From Varroa destructor (lineage: Eukaryota; Arthropoda; Arachnida; Mesostigmata; Varroidae): a stretch of 64,000 bases of DNA. The translations under genes and the position numbers were made by a program. Below the pieces are notes generated by a model that worked only from the letters and a program-made list of their open reading frames with translations, had not been told where the DNA came from and searched no databases. The stretch spans positions 21,871,643-21,935,642 of the forward strand of contig NW_019211458.1 of the NCBI RefSeq assembly GCF_002443255.2. Reading direction: 5' to 3'. Below are positions 61,008-64,000 of the stretch, piece by piece (the stretch's first letter is position 1; each line of letters opens with the position of its first letter).

Positions 61008-64000
61008 TTAGTCCTTCTCTTCACCGCTTGAAGCAGTGACATTCGACGATGAATCGAGGTTATTTCTCGAAGCTTGTTTTGCCATTTCAAAACGCATAGC
61101 CTCAATTTGGCGTTGCATCTCGCGTAACTGCCTATCCTTGTCCTGCAGTTCCTTTTCCTTCTGTAAAGCGTCATCTGACGGCAATACGAGGATCTCCTTG
61201 TCTGGCTGCTTGAGGCCTTTATTCATAAGGCATTGGACGCGATAGTTTTCGTAATGTACCTGTGAAACGGTTGGGGAAAGTGTGGAAAGCAAAACATGTA
61301 CGATGAGCATATAGTACGGGTGCCGTGTACAACCATATCTAGCACGAATGGAATGTCCTTCCGTTAAAGAACTAGACCTTTGCTGAAAGTCCGCCGTAAC
61401 TGTTAAATTTGAACAATATACGCTGTGTTAGCGATTTTCAAAAAGATGCTGTGCGTCGCATACATTATCCGTTATCGGTGTCGTTGCAAACTTTCATACT
61501 CATTTTGATAAAAGCCATTGGCTTCACGCTTTCAATTCTTCCAATTAACTGAAGTAATATCATTTTCAATTAATGAAACTTAATTTACCGTTTCCGTCCT
61601 TTCAATCATGTCTTCGAGATGATTTATTATGATCGTTTTGAGCTTTTGAAAATCGCAATGGACCTCGTTGTCGATCTCGACGCAGCCCCAAGCGTATCTA
61701 CGGGCCCGAACCTTTTTCCCATTCACCTCTTGGATATCCAGCGAGGCGCAAACAGCCAAGGGAAAACTTTCACGTAGCTGATTGATCTCGTTTACGTATT
61801 CGGGATCCTCGAGCGATGGGTCATCATCCAATGGCATCAGATCGTAGATCCTAGAACGCAGAGTCAGTGCATCAGCAGAGTTCAAATGGGAAGGTTCTGT
61901 GTTTCTTCAATGGCCTGACAACTGTTTTACATATCAATATCACTAGGGTTTGCCTATGAATTCGAAAAGATAGGATCTAAGCAAATCCACAATATAGAAA
62001 TCGATCGTTTGTTTTAATATACGCCCTTGCGCTCATTCCCTTAAAAATATTCATGTTTTTTTTTTTAATTTGATCCCGCAAGTGTAGTAGTTTTATATAC
62101 GTCGATACTGAGGCCTAAATGAACGATCTCTATTTGGAATAAGAGGTTCAGTCGTCTAAGGAGCTGCATATCATAAATACGCGTGTATAAACTGATGAAA
62201 TCTTTTATACTCACTGAATGCTATGCTCTATCACCTGCTGGCGGACAATATCTTTCAAAGCCTCGCATTCTTTCGCAGTCAGTGAATCTGCTTTTGCTAT
62301 CAGCGGAATAATGTTTACCTAAGGAAAGTAAAGATAAACGACAATAATTTATTATTGTTATCGAAGTTGTCGCTACTATGGAAAGCGCTAACGCTTTTAA
62401 GGCTAAATTATCGGGTTTTATGAGTAATCAAGTTTTCAAAAGTTCATGTTGAGAAAATTTGCTCTTGCAAGCTTATTCATGCATTCTTCAAGCACGTACA
62501 TACATGTTTTGCGATTGTAACAATTATTCCCTTATTTCTTCTCAGGATTACCTTGTTGCTACTCTTATGGAGGTTAGAAACGGCACAGAAGTTTAAATAA
62601 CCCTTGACACCTGTTTTTTTTTGACGACCCCTGACATTTTTTAACGAAATTGTCAATTAAAGTATACAGCATATCGTGAGCCCTCAAGTTTGTAGAGTAC
62701 TAACCGAATATACAGATATTATTGTTAAGAACGCGCAAATAATTTCTGCCTTACAAAAGCAACTGACATAGATGAGAGAGAAATGTTCGTATTGATTGTT
62801 GGAAATCGCGCCTTGTCCTTAAAGTTCTTTATCATCATACCTTATGCTGCAGAGCTTTCATAAACTCAATGTCAAGAGGTTTGAGGCCGCGGCCGAGGGA
62901 TGATACAAAATATAGGACGCAATGTACTCGGTTGTCGATGATGTTCTTTCGGTGAATTCCGCTCTCCTTGCACAGGTAGCTAATCAAAACAACGAAAGCA
63001 TCGCCAGCAACAAAATTTATACTGCTATGAATCGCTATACATTTTAAACTGATACCGCTGTTACATAACTCATTAGTAAAATTAGGCCGTTGGGTAAAAG
63101 TTGTGATTATTAAATCAAAGTTTTGAAGCTTCCACAATATGGTATTATGCCTTGATCTTGCACGATATTACATAAGAATCAATATTTTTAGTTTTTCTTC
63201 ACTAGTAAAGTGCCGTAATTGCAATAAAGACCCATTGTTTCATATTTGCTGTTCTTCATATCATGTGTACAGTTATAGTATGTTAAGTTGTCATTCACTC
63301 AAAGTTGTCATTCAAATAACGCAAACGTGAGCATATAGATAAACACATATAATCATAAGCTTTTTCTCAGTTCTCACCTGTTGTACTGCTCGTCGATGTA
63401 TCGCATGATGGGCTCGAACGAATGATCATTATTTAGGCGGTCTCCAAAGCCAGGCGTGTCGATAACAGTCAGCCGAACTTTCACTCCATGTTCATCGATT
63501 TCCACCGTATTTGCTTCCACTTTGACTGTATTGCCATGACCCATGTCGACAGCATCAGGGATACGTCTATAATAGAGATTAAAATTATAATAGTAGAGGT
63601 TTGACTGAGGTGTTTTTAGTTCCGGAAATGTGGCACAACAAGACATGTTAAGATACGGTAAGTTATCGACTATTTTATTGTTATAGGAAGTATTAAAAAA
63701 AAGGGGATATACAAGCATGAAAGGGCTTGGAAGGGCATTTACAAATAAAAATCTTGTAGTGCTTTTTGACATTGAGTCCTACTTGTGTTGAATTTTACTA
63801 GCAGTCTCAGACAGGTTCGTGTACCTATAGTATTCCTATTTGAGTCGAATATGGAACTTGTAATAATAACAAGATAGACATTGTATTTTGTTTTACCTGC
63901 CATCGTAGAGATCTGTCATGAAAAGCGAGTTAATCAGCGTGCTCTTCCCAAGGCCTGACTCTCCAACAACCATCAAATTAAAATCAAACCCTTTCTTTGC
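61008..64000 (-). CDS. Septin, SEPT2-group-like, six exons, 5' end outside window
   Basis: GTP-binding cytoskeletal protein that assembles into filaments and rings in cytokinesis and cortex organisation. Model complement(join(61008..61259, 61589..61850, 62215..62318, 62841..62979, 63378..63566, 63897..>64000)), 349 residues visible with consistent phases. The P loop is GESGLGKST in the rightmost exon; the G3 switch is [10 protein letters not shown]4 is AKAD in the exon at 62215-62318. Family blocks include [50 protein letters not shown] and HYENYRVQC. The C terminus is a short heptad-rich coiled coil ([21 protein letters not shown]). Layout and tail resemble the SEPT1/2/4/5 group. Unusual points are RGLKPLD preceded by SSL where most septins have PFGH or similar, and ASLDIQEV where most have GSNT. 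The G-domain sequence is therefore more diverged than typical of SEPT2-group genes. The N terminus lies beyond base 64000. Confidence 0.92.

Overview
This is nuclear DNA from an animal, very probably an arthropod. It is AT-rich, protein genes are split by GT-AG introns of tens of bases to a few kilobases, and long stretches lack genes. The set of conserved genes is metazoan: LAPTM4, TBC1D5, CNPPD1, eIF3l, RPP30, TFB1M and a SEPT2-group septin. A chelicerate of the mite or tick type fits best, because the zinc-finger gene at 43658-48866 resembles gene families I associate with Acari. That placement is inference. There is no sign of bacterial DNA, operons, CRISPR or viruses.

Layout. 0.8-1.35 kb holds a Tyr/Gly/His-rich, cysteine-free reading frame of unknown function (+). 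7.3-8.4 kb holds the large 3' exon of a LAPTM4-like lysosomal membrane protein (-). 8.4-23.6 kb is gene-poor and carries SINE copies and a perfect palindrome. 23.6-26.5 kb holds a six-exon gene (+) for a serine-rich protein of about 470 residues ending in an RPA-binding-like helix (ETAA1-like). 30.6-33.5 kb holds TBC1D5 (+), with its body in one exon and a possible upstream exon. 40.0-42.5 kb holds CNPPD1 (+, five exons). 43.7-48.9 kb holds a six-exon C2H2 zinc-finger gene (-). 49.7-51.3 kb holds eIF3l (+, one coding exon). 53.2-55.4 kb holds RPP30 (-, four exons, complete). 56.6-58.9 kb holds TFB1M (+, four exons, complete). 61.0-64.0 kb holds a septin (-, six exons, cut by the window end).

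The exon models were built by hand from conserved protein sequence plus splice sites, and codon phase closes at every junction of the complete genes. The genes are mostly housekeeping: translation initiation, tRNA 5' processing, mitochondrial rRNA methylation and transcription, endosome/retromer traffic, lysosome and cytoskeleton. They do not form one pathway.

The main non-gene signal is a degenerate tRNA-derived SINE family with four recognisable copies and perhaps a fifth. Others are two perfect hairpin-type inverted repeats, a 29-bp tandem duplication, a short minisatellite, AT microsatellites and a C15 tract. I did not find a clear new multi-gene system. The most novel items are the zinc-finger gene with a FLYWCH/MULE-like CxxA...HxxH module, the RPA-binding protein and the SINE family.
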